This document shows positions 1 to 6,419 of a stretch of 11,066 bases of DNA, piece after piece. Origin of the DNA: an uncultured Persicitalea sp. (lineage in GTDB: Bacteria; Bacteroidota; Bacteroidia; Cytophagales; Spirosomataceae); contig CATMVR010000094.1 in assembly GCA_950075905.1 (NCBI GenBank), positions 1 to 11,066 on the forward strand, given 5' to 3'. The translations under genes and the position numbers were made by a program. Numbering within the stretch: the stretch's first letter is position 1; every line of letters begins with the position of its first letter. The notes beneath the pieces are model-generated. The model searched no databases and was not told the DNA's origin. It worked only from the letters and a program-made list of their open reading frames with translations.

Positions 1-563
1 AAAAGGCCATCCTGGCCAGATCCATGGACAAGCCCATTGCCAAAAACAACGACTACGAAGCCGAAAGGTACGCCGGGGTGTTGAAGCTGGTACGTGAAAA
101 ATCGAACTGGGATCAGCTGAAAAAGACCCGGAATGTGGGTGTTTCGGCCTATTTCTGCCATGATACCTACGCCGCCAATGTACTGGATCTGGAAATGAAG
201 GACGGGCAACCCTTAGTGAAGAAGGTATGGTGTACCATAGACTGTGGCGTGGTGGTCAACCCCGACGCGGCCCGCAACATGTCAGAAGGAGCCATTGTGG
301 ATGGCCTGGGTACGGCGATGTTCGGCAAGTTGACCTTCACCAATGGCGTGCCGGACCAAAGCAACTTTGACCGCTACCGGATGATCCGCATGAGTGAGGC
401 TCCCAAGGAAATTGAGGTGCATTTTGTAAAGAACGACATTGATCCTACTGGTATGGGCGAGCCGGCCTATCCGCCCGTATTCGGTGCCCTGGCCAATGCG
501 CTGTACAAGGCTACTGGCAAGCGGTTCTATAACCAGCCCTTTTCCGCTTCGCTGGTGGGATAA
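1..563 (+). CDS. Molybdenum hydroxylase large subunit, C-terminal part (isoquinoline 1-oxidoreductase beta / xanthine dehydrogenase-like)
   Basis: The frame is open from the window edge (first full codon at 3) and ends at TAA 561-563, giving the last ~186 residues of a protein whose family is usually 700 or more residues. These enzymes hydroxylate aromatic heterocycles or aldehydes using a molybdopterin cofactor, with electrons passing to a small 2Fe-2S subunit. Visible family signatures are the segment IDCGVVVNPDAARNMSEG, then QSNFDRYRMIRMSEAP, and near the end GMGEPAYPP followed by ANALYKATGKR. The Glu of GMGEP (codon 459-461) matches the conserved active-site base of the xanthine oxidase family. 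The QSNF..YR.LRM.EAP pattern is more typical of isoquinoline 1-oxidoreductase beta than of classical xanthine dehydrogenase. The ATG at 24 is internal, not a start. The Fe-S partner subunit must lie outside the window. The substrate cannot be read from this fragment. The gene converges on the next with 32 bp between stops. Confidence 0.88.
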   Translation, partial: KAILARSMDKPIAKNNDYEAERYAGVLKLVREKSNWDQLKKTRNVGVSAYFCHDTYAANVLDLEMKDGQPLVKKVWCTIDCGVVVNPDAARNMSEGAIVDGLGTAMFGKLTFTNGVPDQSNFDRYRMIRMSEAPKEIEVHFVKNDIDPTGMGEPAYPPVFGALANALYKATGKRFYNQPFSASLVG

Positions 564-595
564 TTCCTTTCAGGATAGTTCCGGTAGTACTACTT

Positions 596-1498
596 TCAGC
601 CGATTTGCGGGCGCACTTCCAGGCGGTACCCCACGCCGTGGACGGAAGCAATGCGCAGGGTTGGGTCATTTTGCAGGAGTTTGCGCAGGCGCGACACAAA
701 TACATCCACGCTGCGGCCTACGATAATCCCTTCGTCTTCCCAAACCGCTTTGAGGATAAAGTCACGTTCCAGCAGTTGGTTAGGGTGGATAGCAAAGAGC
801 CGCAGCAGTTTGGTCTCGCGGTACGTAAGGCTCTGCGACTGACCCGCTACGGTGATAGATTGGTCGGCCGGAAAGAAGAGCGTCTGACCAAATTGCAGCC
901 TTTCTTTTTCTCCTTCCGGCTCTTCTGCACTTACCTCCAAAGGTACTTTTAAAGCCGCGGCCCGGTACCACACCAACCCACCCAGACCAGCCAGCAAAAA
1001 ACCCAAAGCCCCCGCCCACCACAGATCTCCCGACGAAGCCGCTGCCAGGGGGCTCTCGAAAGTCACCTGCAGCGTATGGCAGCCCTCCCGCTGCACACGA
1101 CCGTTGCACGCTACGCCCTCAGGGGTATTCAGGTCAAAATAGCTATATCCCAATTGTACTACCCCTTTGTCGCAATCCAGTACCGCGACGGTATAGGGTG
1201 TATCAATTTTGTGCCCTTGCAAAGACTCCTGCAATACCACAGGAATCTGGTCGTAGGCAAAAGATTTTTCCAGCCGGATGGCAAAGGTGTTGGCGCTAAG
1301 TTGCTGTACGGGCGCAATGCGGGAGGTAGAGTCACCCTGCCCGCGCAGCAGCGTGTGGGCCGTGCGGCGCAGGGCCAGGTTTACGTGTTGCGCAAAGGCG
1401 TCCCCCTCAGCTTCTTTTTTAGTAGAAACCGACTGGACAAATTGCGTAAACAGCAATCCTACCAGCAGCAGCCCAATACCTATACCTGGTTTACTCAT
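596..1498 (-). CDS. Membrane-tethered winged-helix transcriptional regulator (one-component, Trans_reg_C C-terminus)
   Basis: 300 residues from the ATG at 1498. The frame stays open upstream to a TTG at 1534, but that start would lie inside the palindromic promoter region. Order of parts: short N-terminus, membrane helix about 5-23, a periplasmic domain about 25-158 with three Cys (109, 131, 140), second membrane helix about 159-178 (starting LWWAGALGFLLAGLGG), an acidic/basic linker, and an OmpR/PhoB-type winged helix about 201-295 (LTYRETKLLRLF, RDFILKAVWEDEG, RSVDVFVSRLRKLL, then the wing SVHGVGYRL). There is no receiver domain, so signals are probably sensed across the membrane directly, as in ToxR/CadC-type one-component regulators, but with two helices and the DNA-binding domain at the C-terminal end. 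The ligand is unknown. Two palindromes just upstream suggest autoregulation. OmpR-type domains usually bind direct repeats, and such repeats precede the nearby secreted-protein operon. That link is inference. Confidence 0.85.
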   Translation of the reverse strand: MSKPGIGIGLLLVGLLFTQFVQSVSTKKEAEGDAFAQHVNLALRRTAHTLLRGQGDSTSRIAPVQQLSANTFAIRLEKSFAYDQIPVVLQESLQGHKIDTPYTVAVLDCDKGVVQLGYSYFDLNTPEGVACNGRVQREGCHTLQVTFESPLAAASSGDLWWAGALGFLLAGLGGLVWYRAAALKVPLEVSAEEPEGEKERLQFGQTLFFPADQSITVAGQSQSLTYRETKLLRLFAIHPNQLLERDFILKAVWEDEGIIVGRSVDVFVSRLRKLLQNDPTLRIASVHGVGYRLEVRPQIG

Positions 1499-1501
1499 AC
1501 T

Positions 1502-1535
1502 CAAAGATACGCAAAACGTTTTGCCGCTTTGCAAA
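1502..1535 (-). promoter_or_regulatory. Candidate Bacteroidota promoter of the tethered regulator
   Basis: Reading the minus strand, TATCTTTG (1509-1502) fits the Bacteroidota -7 consensus TAnnTTTG, and TTTG (1535-1532) fits the -33 element. The spacing is 22 nt, slightly over the usual 19-21. The -7 box ends only 3 nt before the ATG at 1498, so the message would be almost leaderless, or the true start is further inside. Short motif; chance occurrence is possible. Confidence 0.3.
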
Positions 1536-1536
1536 G
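1511..1536. promoter_or_regulatory. Two adjacent perfect palindromes, candidate operator of the regulator gene
   Basis: GCAAAACGTTTTGC (1511-1524) is a perfect 14-bp palindrome, and CTTTGCAAAG (1527-1536) is a perfect 10-bp palindrome 2 bp away. Both lie directly upstream of the regulator start, between or over its candidate -33 and -7 boxes. A bound protein would block that promoter, so repression or autoregulation is a reasonable guess. The binding protein is unknown; symmetric sites are less typical of OmpR-type domains. Confidence 0.4.
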
Positions 1537-1619
1537 GCGGAGTTTTTCAGCACTAAACTTCACTAGATGCACAAAGCTTGAATTTAGCATATATGTGAAT
1601 GTATTTCATAATTATTCAC

Positions 1620-2201
1620 TTAGCAGCCGCCTTTGCGAGGGGCACGTTTATAAATCAATTTACTATCTCGTTCTACATAGTCGCCCGCTACGATTGGATA
1701 TGAATACTTTGGCGCGTGCGATACGCTATGACTTCTTATAATTATTTTGTCGTTGACTTTCAGGCTCCGTAATTGCTCAAATTCATTGTTAACGTTCAAA
1801 AAATTCTTGTCAGACTTTTCTGACCCAAAAGCAAGAATATAATCGTCACCATTAATCCTGACCATCACTCCGAAACCTAATCGTGAGCCTGTCGGAAGAG
1901 AAAGAGAGGTTACAACAGCTTCCATATTGGTAAAAGCACTAATATGCTCCCTTATTTTAGCTTCACCGGCATACACTTTTTTACCTTCGGGAGACGCTTC
2001 CCATTCTTTGAACTTTATACCATCGGGGGTAGCCTCCCATCTTTCCCTTCCGGCTTTCACTTCAGCAGCTGAGAGGGGCTTTGAGGTTGGCTTTTTAGAA
2101 GCATCATTTTTAGTTTCACGATTAGCAAATACCAGTCCGCTTACCACAATCAGCGGTAAGATCAGCGCATAAAGGATTGTTTTCATATTGATTTGTTTCA
2201 T
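1620..2201 (-). CDS. Exported protein of unknown function with duplicated 'WEA.P.GxK' motif and C-terminal KGGC
   Basis: 193 residues. The start used is the ATG at 2201; an in-frame ATG at 2186 (M6) is equally possible. Residues about 7-26 form a signal peptide ending LVFA before NRE. Next comes a charged segment with a short internal repeat, WEATPDGIKFKE followed by WEASPEGKKVYA, about 13 residues apart. A C-terminal globular region (about residues 90-185) follows, with SRLGFGVMVRINGDDYILAFGSEKSD and LKVNDKIIIRS broken here as visible pieces, ending in RKGGC. It is the last of three minus-strand genes, 58 bp after the previous stop. I have an unverified memory of similar text in C-terminal regions of Cytophagales M56 (BlaR1-type) metallopeptidases; no HExxH motif is present here, so this is not a peptidase. 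Function not recognised. Confidence 0.75.
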   Translation of the reverse strand: MKQINMKTILYALILPLIVVSGLVFANRETKNDASKKPTSKPLSAAEVKAGRERWEATPDGIKFKEWEASPEGKKVYAGEAKIREHISAFTNMEAVVTSLSLPTGSRLGFGVMVRINGDDYILAFGSEKSDKNFLNVNNEFEQLRSLKVNDKIIIRSHSVSHAPKYSYPIVAGDYVERDSKLIYKRAPRKGGC

Positions 2202-2259
2202 TTCTAATTAGGTTCGATGTCTAAGTGACGTCCTACAATGACCGCTACCTACGGATAGC

Positions 2260-2724
2260 TCAGCAGCCATCTCCTTTCATCCCCGGAATAGGAAACCAGT
2301 GATAGAGCGTATAGCCAGCTAGTGTGAATACCCAATGCGTCTGATCTGTATCCTGCCCGATAGGCTCAATGATCAGTACATCCCCTCTTTTAGCTCCCAT
2401 CAATAGCTTTCCGACTTCCACCTCATCTACGGCTTTACCGTTCTCAGAAGAAGCCTGACTGATAATCACATCGCCCCGTTTTACATACACCTGAAACGGA
2501 ATTTTTGTGGCATTCACATTCGCTGAATTTCCCTCTACCATAGTCAGCACGCCGCGTGCGTCGAGCAGCATGGAAGAGGTAGTCAAGGGCATGTTATTCA
2601 GCATGACCTGGTTTTGGGCACTATTCCAGACTTCCTTCCTGATAAAGCTACTCTGAGCCAAGGTAAGGATACCCACCATCAGCAGGATACCTGCCAGTTT
2701 TCTACTAGTTGATTGATTTTTCAT
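2260..2724 (-). CDS. Small exported protein with GldM-C-like pattern, C-terminal KGDGC
   Basis: 154 residues, starting at the ATG at 2724, which overlaps the previous gene's stop as ATGA (2721-2724), so translational coupling is likely. The N-terminus has basic residues and a hydrophobic stretch (about 9-26), consistent with a Sec signal peptide or an N-terminal anchor. The mature part has IPFQVYVKRGD, then GKLLMGAKRGDVLIIEPIG. This 'AK.GD.l.ie.i' pattern resembles the C-terminal repeats of GldM, the type IX secretion/gliding protein, and of other periplasmic Bacteroidota proteins; this assignment is inference without a search. It ends HWFPIPGMKGDGC, so like the downstream neighbour it finishes with Lys-Gly-x-Gly-Cys or Lys-Gly-Gly-Cys. 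The similarity to the upstream gene product (GVLT/GELT, IPF, KRGD/KKGD) suggests the two are distant paralogs. Precise role unknown. Confidence 0.75.
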   Translation of the reverse strand: MKNQSTSRKLAGILLMVGILTLAQSSFIRKEVWNSAQNQVMLNNMPLTTSSMLLDARGVLTMVEGNSANVNATKIPFQVYVKRGDVIISQASSENGKAVDEVEVGKLLMGAKRGDVLIIEPIGQDTDQTHWVFTLAGYTLYHWFPIPGMKGDGC

Positions 2725-3131
2725 TGGATCAGGATTTCGTTGTGAGGAAGTGCGTATTGGTCGTTCAGGGTGAGGAGTACCAAACGGTCGCCTTTTTTAC
2801 ATTTGGGCAATACACTCTGGATGGCAATACTGGTCAAATCAGCGTTGGAAAACAACGTCAGGGTATTGGTCTGCCCGTCGCGAATCGCCAGTTTGAAGGG
2901 GATAATACCCGTTGGCTTACTGGCCGATGGCGACAGATCTACGGTTTGTACCGTAAGCTCGCCAGTGGCCGTTGTGGACAGAATACATTTTCCGGTCGGG
3001 CTGTACTCATTTACCACCATGCTTTTGTTCAGAAAAGCGGCGGTGCAGTGCTGAAACGAGTCCTGGGCGAAGCTCAGACCAGGCAGCAAACTACACATAC
3101 CAAGGAAAAGAAATCGGGTTCGTTTTTTCAT
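2721..3131 (-). CDS. Small exported protein with GldM-C-like pattern, first gene of the three-gene cluster
   Basis: 136 residues from the ATG at 3131. A clear signal peptide (KKRTR, a hydrophobic core, then GLSFA cut before QDS) sends it to the periplasm or surface. Four Cys are present; one is in the signal peptide, the others are at about 29, 49 and 111. Core features are GELTVQTVDLS, IPFKLAIRDGQ and LPKCKKGDRLVLLTL, which line up in order with the downstream protein (GVLTMVEG, IPFQVYVKRGD, LMGAKRGDVLIIE). The spacing and the 'kkGDrl' motif recall GldM C-terminal domains, but I cannot confirm this without a profile search. Its TGA overlaps the next ATG. A promoter candidate and three phased repeats lie upstream, making this the likely entry point of the operon. 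Confidence 0.75.
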   Translation of the reverse strand: MKKRTRFLFLGMCSLLPGLSFAQDSFQHCTAAFLNKSMVVNEYSPTGKCILSTTATGELTVQTVDLSPSASKPTGIIPFKLAIRDGQTNTLTLFSNADLTSIAIQSVLPKCKKGDRLVLLTLNDQYALPHNEILIQ

Positions 3132-3161
3132 GGGTGTTTTCGTTTAGAATAAAAGATTACC

Positions 3162-3192
3162 CAAAGCTACCCGCTCCTTTTCCCAAGTTAAA
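3162..3192 (-). promoter_or_regulatory. Candidate promoter of the exported-protein operon
   Basis: On the minus strand, TAGCTTTG (3169-3162) matches the Bacteroidota -7 consensus TAnnTTTG exactly, and TTTA (3192-3189), 19 nt upstream, matches three of four bases of the -33 element TTTG. Transcription would begin near 3156, leaving a leader of about 25 nt before the ATG at 3131. The imperfect -33 box fits a promoter that needs an activator. Confidence 0.42.
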
Positions 3193-3201
3193 TAATTCGC
3201 A

Positions 3202-3227
3202 GTAAAAGAATGTAAAGGAAATGTAAA
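3202..3227. promoter_or_regulatory. Three helically phased GTAAA direct repeats, candidate activator site
   Basis: GTAAA begins at 3202, 3212 and 3223 (+ strand), in the context GTAAAAGAAT / GTAAAGGAAAT / GTAAAAGTT. The steps are 10 and 11 bp, about one helical turn. The array sits about 10-35 bp upstream of the candidate -33 box of the exported-protein operon, where class I/II activators usually bind. OmpR/PhoB-type winged helices typically bind tandem direct repeats at this spacing, and such a regulator is encoded at 596-1498. Binding is inferred; the AT-rich context raises the chance of coincidence. Confidence 0.42.
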
Positions 3228-3240
3228 AGTTGGTAATTAT

Positions 3241-3273
3241 AACGCAGACAGCGTTTTGAACGCTGTCTGCGTT
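3241..3273. repeat. 33-bp hairpin element, copy 1
   Basis: AACGCAGACAGCG (3241-3253), loop TTTTGAA, CGCTGTCTGCGTT (3261-3273): a perfect 13-bp stem, extendable by two inner T-A pairs and one outer pair. The reverse complement of these 33 bases recurs exactly at 6380-6412. There is no T-run after it on either strand, so it is not a classic Rho-independent terminator. It resembles a small dispersed palindromic repeat, probably present elsewhere in the genome. Confidence 0.85.
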
Positions 3274-3357
3274 AGGACCACCGAAGGTTCTTTTCAGTAT
3301 CCGGTTACCGAAATAGAGCTGAATCTGGTAGATATTTTCAGATAAGTTGCCCGGTAC

Positions 3358-3400
3358 CATCCCTGCAAATTTAAAGCTGGATTTTAAATTTGCAGGGATG
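3358..3400. terminator. Strong 18-bp perfect hairpin 3' of the first permease
   Basis: CATCCCTGCAAATTTAAA (3358-3375) pairs perfectly with TTTAAATTTGCAGGGATG (3383-3400) across a 7-nt loop. It starts 20 bp after the permease stop at 3421 (read on the minus strand). In the minus-strand transcript the inner stem is A/U-rich and the outer part G/C-rich; no clean U-tract follows. It is most likely a transcription end or mRNA 3'-protecting structure for the permease. Together with copy 1 of the 33-bp hairpin it fills the gene-free stretch 3132-3420, in which I see no credible gene. Confidence 0.55.
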
Positions 3401-3420
3401 ATGCCAGTCGTTCTGCCCTC

Positions 3421-5846
3421 CTACTCCGACCGCAACGACTTCACCGGATTCATCAAAGCGGCTTTGATGGACTGAAACGACACCGTAAACAAGGCAATGC
3501 CCACTGCCAGTACGCCGGCTACCACAAACACCCATGCTTCCAGATCAATCTTGTAAGCAAACTCTGCCAGCCATTGGCTCATGGCGTACCAGGCTACCGG
3601 AGAACCGATCAGGATGGCGATGAGTACCAGTTTGAGGAAATCACGCGACAACAGGCTCACGATGCTCGTCACGGAGGCACCCAGTACTTTACGGATGCCA
3701 ATTTCTTTGGTGCGCTGCTGAATCACGTAAATCGCCAGGCCTAGCAGCCCCATGCAGGCGATGAAAATAGCCAGAAGCGAAAACACTCCAAAAATTCGCT
3801 CGGATACCTGTTCGGACTGGTATAGTTTATTCCAGTCAGATTCCAGATAGGAGTAGTGAAAGGGCTGATCGGGCAGGTACTGCTTCCAGAGCGTTTCGGT
3901 TCGGGCCACAACGGCCTGCGGGTCCTGATCCTTGATACGCAGTACAATCTGATTGTTCTGACGCCGAAACAGGCGATCGTGCAGGATAAATAACGGATTG
4001 ATTTTTTGGTGCAGCGACGCGATATGGAAATTTTTGACCACCCCTACGACGGTGAAAGTCACTTCCCCCTCATTCCCGAACACATCGGGACTCTTTACCT
4101 GCTGGCCGATCGGGTTGGTCAGGCCCAGTTCCTGCACGGCTTCCTCGTTTAGTACTACCGACAGGGAATCGTCGAAATCCCGGGAAAACGACCGTCCGGC
4201 CAGCAGAGTCATGCCCATGGCCGAAAGGTAGTCGTCATCGGCAATCATGCCCCGGCCCGTGACCGTCTCGGTTTCGGTAGGCCGGCGAAAAATAATGCCA
4301 AAGAAATTCTGTGCGTCCGGCGTGGAACTGGTCCCGCCTACCCGCTCTACCCCCGGCTGAGGGCTTCTTTGAACGTCATTGTTTTATCGTCCAGAAAACC
4401 CGCGCCCTGAATCGTAACTACGGCTTCTTTGGTAAAGCCCAGTTCCTTGTTCTGAATGTAGTGCAGCTGACTGAATACCACCAGAGTGCAGACAATCAAC
4501 ACAACAGAAATAGCAAACTGAAACACCACCAGCCCGTTGCGTAGCAGGTGCCCCTGCCGGGTGGAGGAGAACCGCCCTTTCAACACCTTGATGGGCTCAA
4601 AAGAGGATAGCACGCCCGCCGGGTAGCTACCCGCCAACAGACCGATAGTAATCGCCAAAACCAGGAGAACCGGCAACCGCCAGCCGACCAGAAAAGCCAG
4701 GGACAGTTGCTTGCCCGACAGGTCATTGAAAGAGGACAACAGCCCCGCCACTAGCAGCATGGCTACCAAAAAACTAAACAAACTCAACAGGACAGACTCC
4801 GACAGAAACTGCGCCGCCAGCTGACCTTTGGTAGAGCCAAGCGATTTGCGAATACCCACTTCCCGCGCCCTCTCCGACGAGCGGGCCGTAGCCAGGTTCA
4901 TGAAATTAATGACGGCAATTAACAAGACAAAGCCAGCGATGATCGAAAAAACGGTGACTAAGGTTTGGCTGCCATTGGTGCCAAGCTCGGCTTCGAGATC
5001 AGAGTTGAGGTGAATACTTTGCAGCGGTTGCAGGAAGTAAAAATAGCCGTTGCCCGCCTTGACATACTCCTGGTAGGATACGCCAAAATTGCGCTGTACC
5101 GGCCCGGCGGCGTACTTCTCTACCAGCGCCGGAAACTGCGCCTGTACCGTTTCTGGTTTTACATTGGGTTTGAGGAGCAGATAGGTACTGGCGGAAAAAC
5201 CGATAAAGTTTTCTGGCTGGGCGGCATCCGGCGGGCCTACTGTTGACATCAGGAAATCAAACGCAAAGTGGGTGTTTGCAGGCAGGTCTTCGCAGACACC
5301 CGTTACTTCCAGTTTGGGCCCCTGTACTACTTCTATCACTTTGCCGATAGGATTGGCCTGCCCAAACAGACGGGTGGCCGTGCGGCTGGTAAGCACCACC
5401 GTATTGGGGCGGTTGAGTACCTGGTCTGAATTGCCCCGAAGCAGAGGTACCTGAAATACATTGAAAAACGTAGAGTCAGCGGCCAGGACGTTGCGCTCCT
5501 CAAAAACCCGCCCATCGTATTTCATCACCGTAGCGGCATTGCCATTGAACTGAAACAACCGCACCGCTTCTTCCACCCCCGGCAGGTCGCGTTTGACTAC
5601 CGACGAATATGACTGCGGAATAATGGCATACCGGGCAATACGGCCCGGATAGCGGCGTTCCAGCGCCATGCGATAAATCCGCTCACCCGCGGGCCATTGC
5701 TTGTCGTAGCTCTTCTCGTCTACCACGTACATCACAATCAGGATACAACACGCCATGCCAATAGACAGCCCGATGATGTTGATGGCGGTGTTCGTTTTGC
5801 TTTTGAGCAGGCTCCGCCAGGCGATTTTGAGGTAGTTGGTTAGCAT
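3421..5846 (-). pseudogene. FtsX/MacB-type ABC transporter permease, frameshifted
   Basis: The start is ATG 5846 (MLTNYLKIAWRSLL). The first reading frame gives 499 residues and ends at TAG 4349-4347; the coding sequence continues in another frame through VERVGGTSS to the stop at 3421. The whole has the two-repeat plan of the intact neighbour: a first membrane helix (INIIGLSIGMACCILI), a MacB_PCD periplasmic domain, an FtsX block (SERAREVGIRKSLGS), a second PCD domain, and a C-terminal FtsX block (RTKEIGIRKVLGAS). Such proteins form the membrane part of ABC transporters or mechanotransmission complexes; no ATPase gene is nearby. The break lies at or next to a run of five G (minus strand; C at 4350-4354). 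The span is 2426 nt, exactly one less than the intact paralog's 2427, so a single-base loss is the simplest explanation. A lost 7-nt segment also fits the alignment with the paralogs. It is either a real pseudogene or a sequencing error. Confidence 0.82.
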
Positions 5847-5866
5847 GACTGTTTTAATTATATTTG
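5835..5866 (+). promoter_or_regulatory. Candidate promoter of the Uma2-family gene
   Basis: TATATTTG (5859-5866) matches TAnnTTTG, and GTTG (5835-5838), 20 nt upstream, matches three of four bases of the -33 box. The -33 box lies inside the first codons of the divergent permease, and only 37 bp separate the two start codons, so the two genes cannot both have independent upstream regions here. Confidence 0.4.
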
Positions 5867-5883
5867 AACAAAATGAAACCTGT

Positions 5884-6351
5884 ATGGCAACCGAATACAA
5901 AGATCTCATCGAAGAGTATCATTCAGAGGATATTATGAGTGTCAATCATTCTAAATTAATTCATCGGTTGAGTGTAGCCTTAGATCGATATGAGGACCGT
6001 TATGACATTCTGCCTGAACTTGAACTCGAACTAGCAACTGGAAAATGTAAGCCTGACGTTTCTATATTTACTAATCTGAATGTCGATTGGCTTAACGATG
6101 TGATCTTTTACAGCCATCCACCAATCACTGCGGTTGAGATTCTGTCACCCCGGCAGGCACTCACCGAGCTGACAGACAAAGCCTACAAGCAATATTTTCC
6201 AGCGGGCGTAAAATCGGTATGGCTCATTATACCTGTACTTCAGAACGTTTATATTCTACTCCCGGACGGCTCTAAGCAAATATTTGCTGATGGGATGCTC
6301 CATGATTCTGTCACAGGCTTTGAACTTGATTTATCGTATCTATTTAAGTAA
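5884..6351 (+). CDS. Uma2-family (DUF820) endonuclease-like protein
   Basis: 155 residues from the ATG at 5884 (MATEYKDLIEEY). An in-frame ATG at 5845 would overlap the start of the divergent permease and its own promoter, so it is less likely. Uma2 proteins have a PD-(D/E)xK restriction-endonuclease-like fold. The pattern is visible: KPDVSIF (Asp58), then ITAVEILSP (Glu85), then TDKAYKQYFPAGVKSVWLIIP (Lys99) ending in a predicted strand VYILLPDG. The N-terminus is shorter than in many family members and lacks the usual 'ELIDGEL' start. Codon composition is more AT-rich than in the flanking permeases, and the gene sits alone and opposite in direction between two paralogous permeases. Together with the hairpin at 6380-6412 this suggests an inserted cassette. 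The biological role of Uma2 proteins is poorly known; they occur in many copies in cyanobacteria and some Cytophagales. Confidence 0.8.
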   Translation: MATEYKDLIEEYHSEDIMSVNHSKLIHRLSVALDRYEDRYDILPELELELATGKCKPDVSIFTNLNVDWLNDVIFYSHPPITAVEILSPRQALTELTDKAYKQYFPAGVKSVWLIIPVLQNVYILLPDGSKQIFADGMLHDSVTGFELDLSYLFK

Positions 6352-6379
6352 AGCTATTCACTCTACAGACTCTTTTGAT

Positions 6380-6412
6380 AACGCAGACAGCGTTCAAAAC
6401 GCTGTCTGCGTT
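6380..6412. repeat. 33-bp hairpin element, copy 2 (inverted relative to copy 1)
   Basis: AACGCAGACAGCG (6380-6392), loop TTCAAAA, CGCTGTCTGCGTT (6400-6412). It is the exact reverse complement of 3241-3273. It lies 28 bp after the Uma2 stop and 7 bp after the stop of the intact permease (minus strand), so it separates two convergent genes and could work as a two-way transcription barrier, although neither side has a T-run. Confidence 0.85.
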
Positions 6413-6419
6413 GAGCTAT

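Noticed and set aside
584..593. 10-bp palindrome GTAGTACTAC between the convergent genes
   Set aside because: Short, no T-run and only 32 bp of spacer; probably chance, although a weak shared terminator cannot be excluded.
1498..1534. Longer N-terminus of the regulator from the TTG at 1534
   Set aside because: It would place coding sequence over two perfect palindromes and add a non-hydrophobic stretch before the first membrane helix; the ATG at 1498 gives a normal topology.
3157..3360. A 67-residue minus-strand open frame covering the 33-bp hairpin
   Set aside because: It spans the hairpin, the phased repeats and the promoter candidate, has no family resemblance, and its codons look random; part of its apparent similarity to other frames is only the shared hairpin.
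4340..4380. Programmed ribosomal frameshifting in the first permease
   Set aside because: No slippery heptamer or downstream structure is evident, and the intact paralog at 6420-8846 reaches full length without a shift, so mutation or sequencing error is simpler.
5836..5883. Longer N-terminus of the Uma2 gene (in-frame ATG at 5845)
   Set aside because: It would overlap the divergent permease start and the TATATTTG promoter box, and the extra residues carry no family motif.
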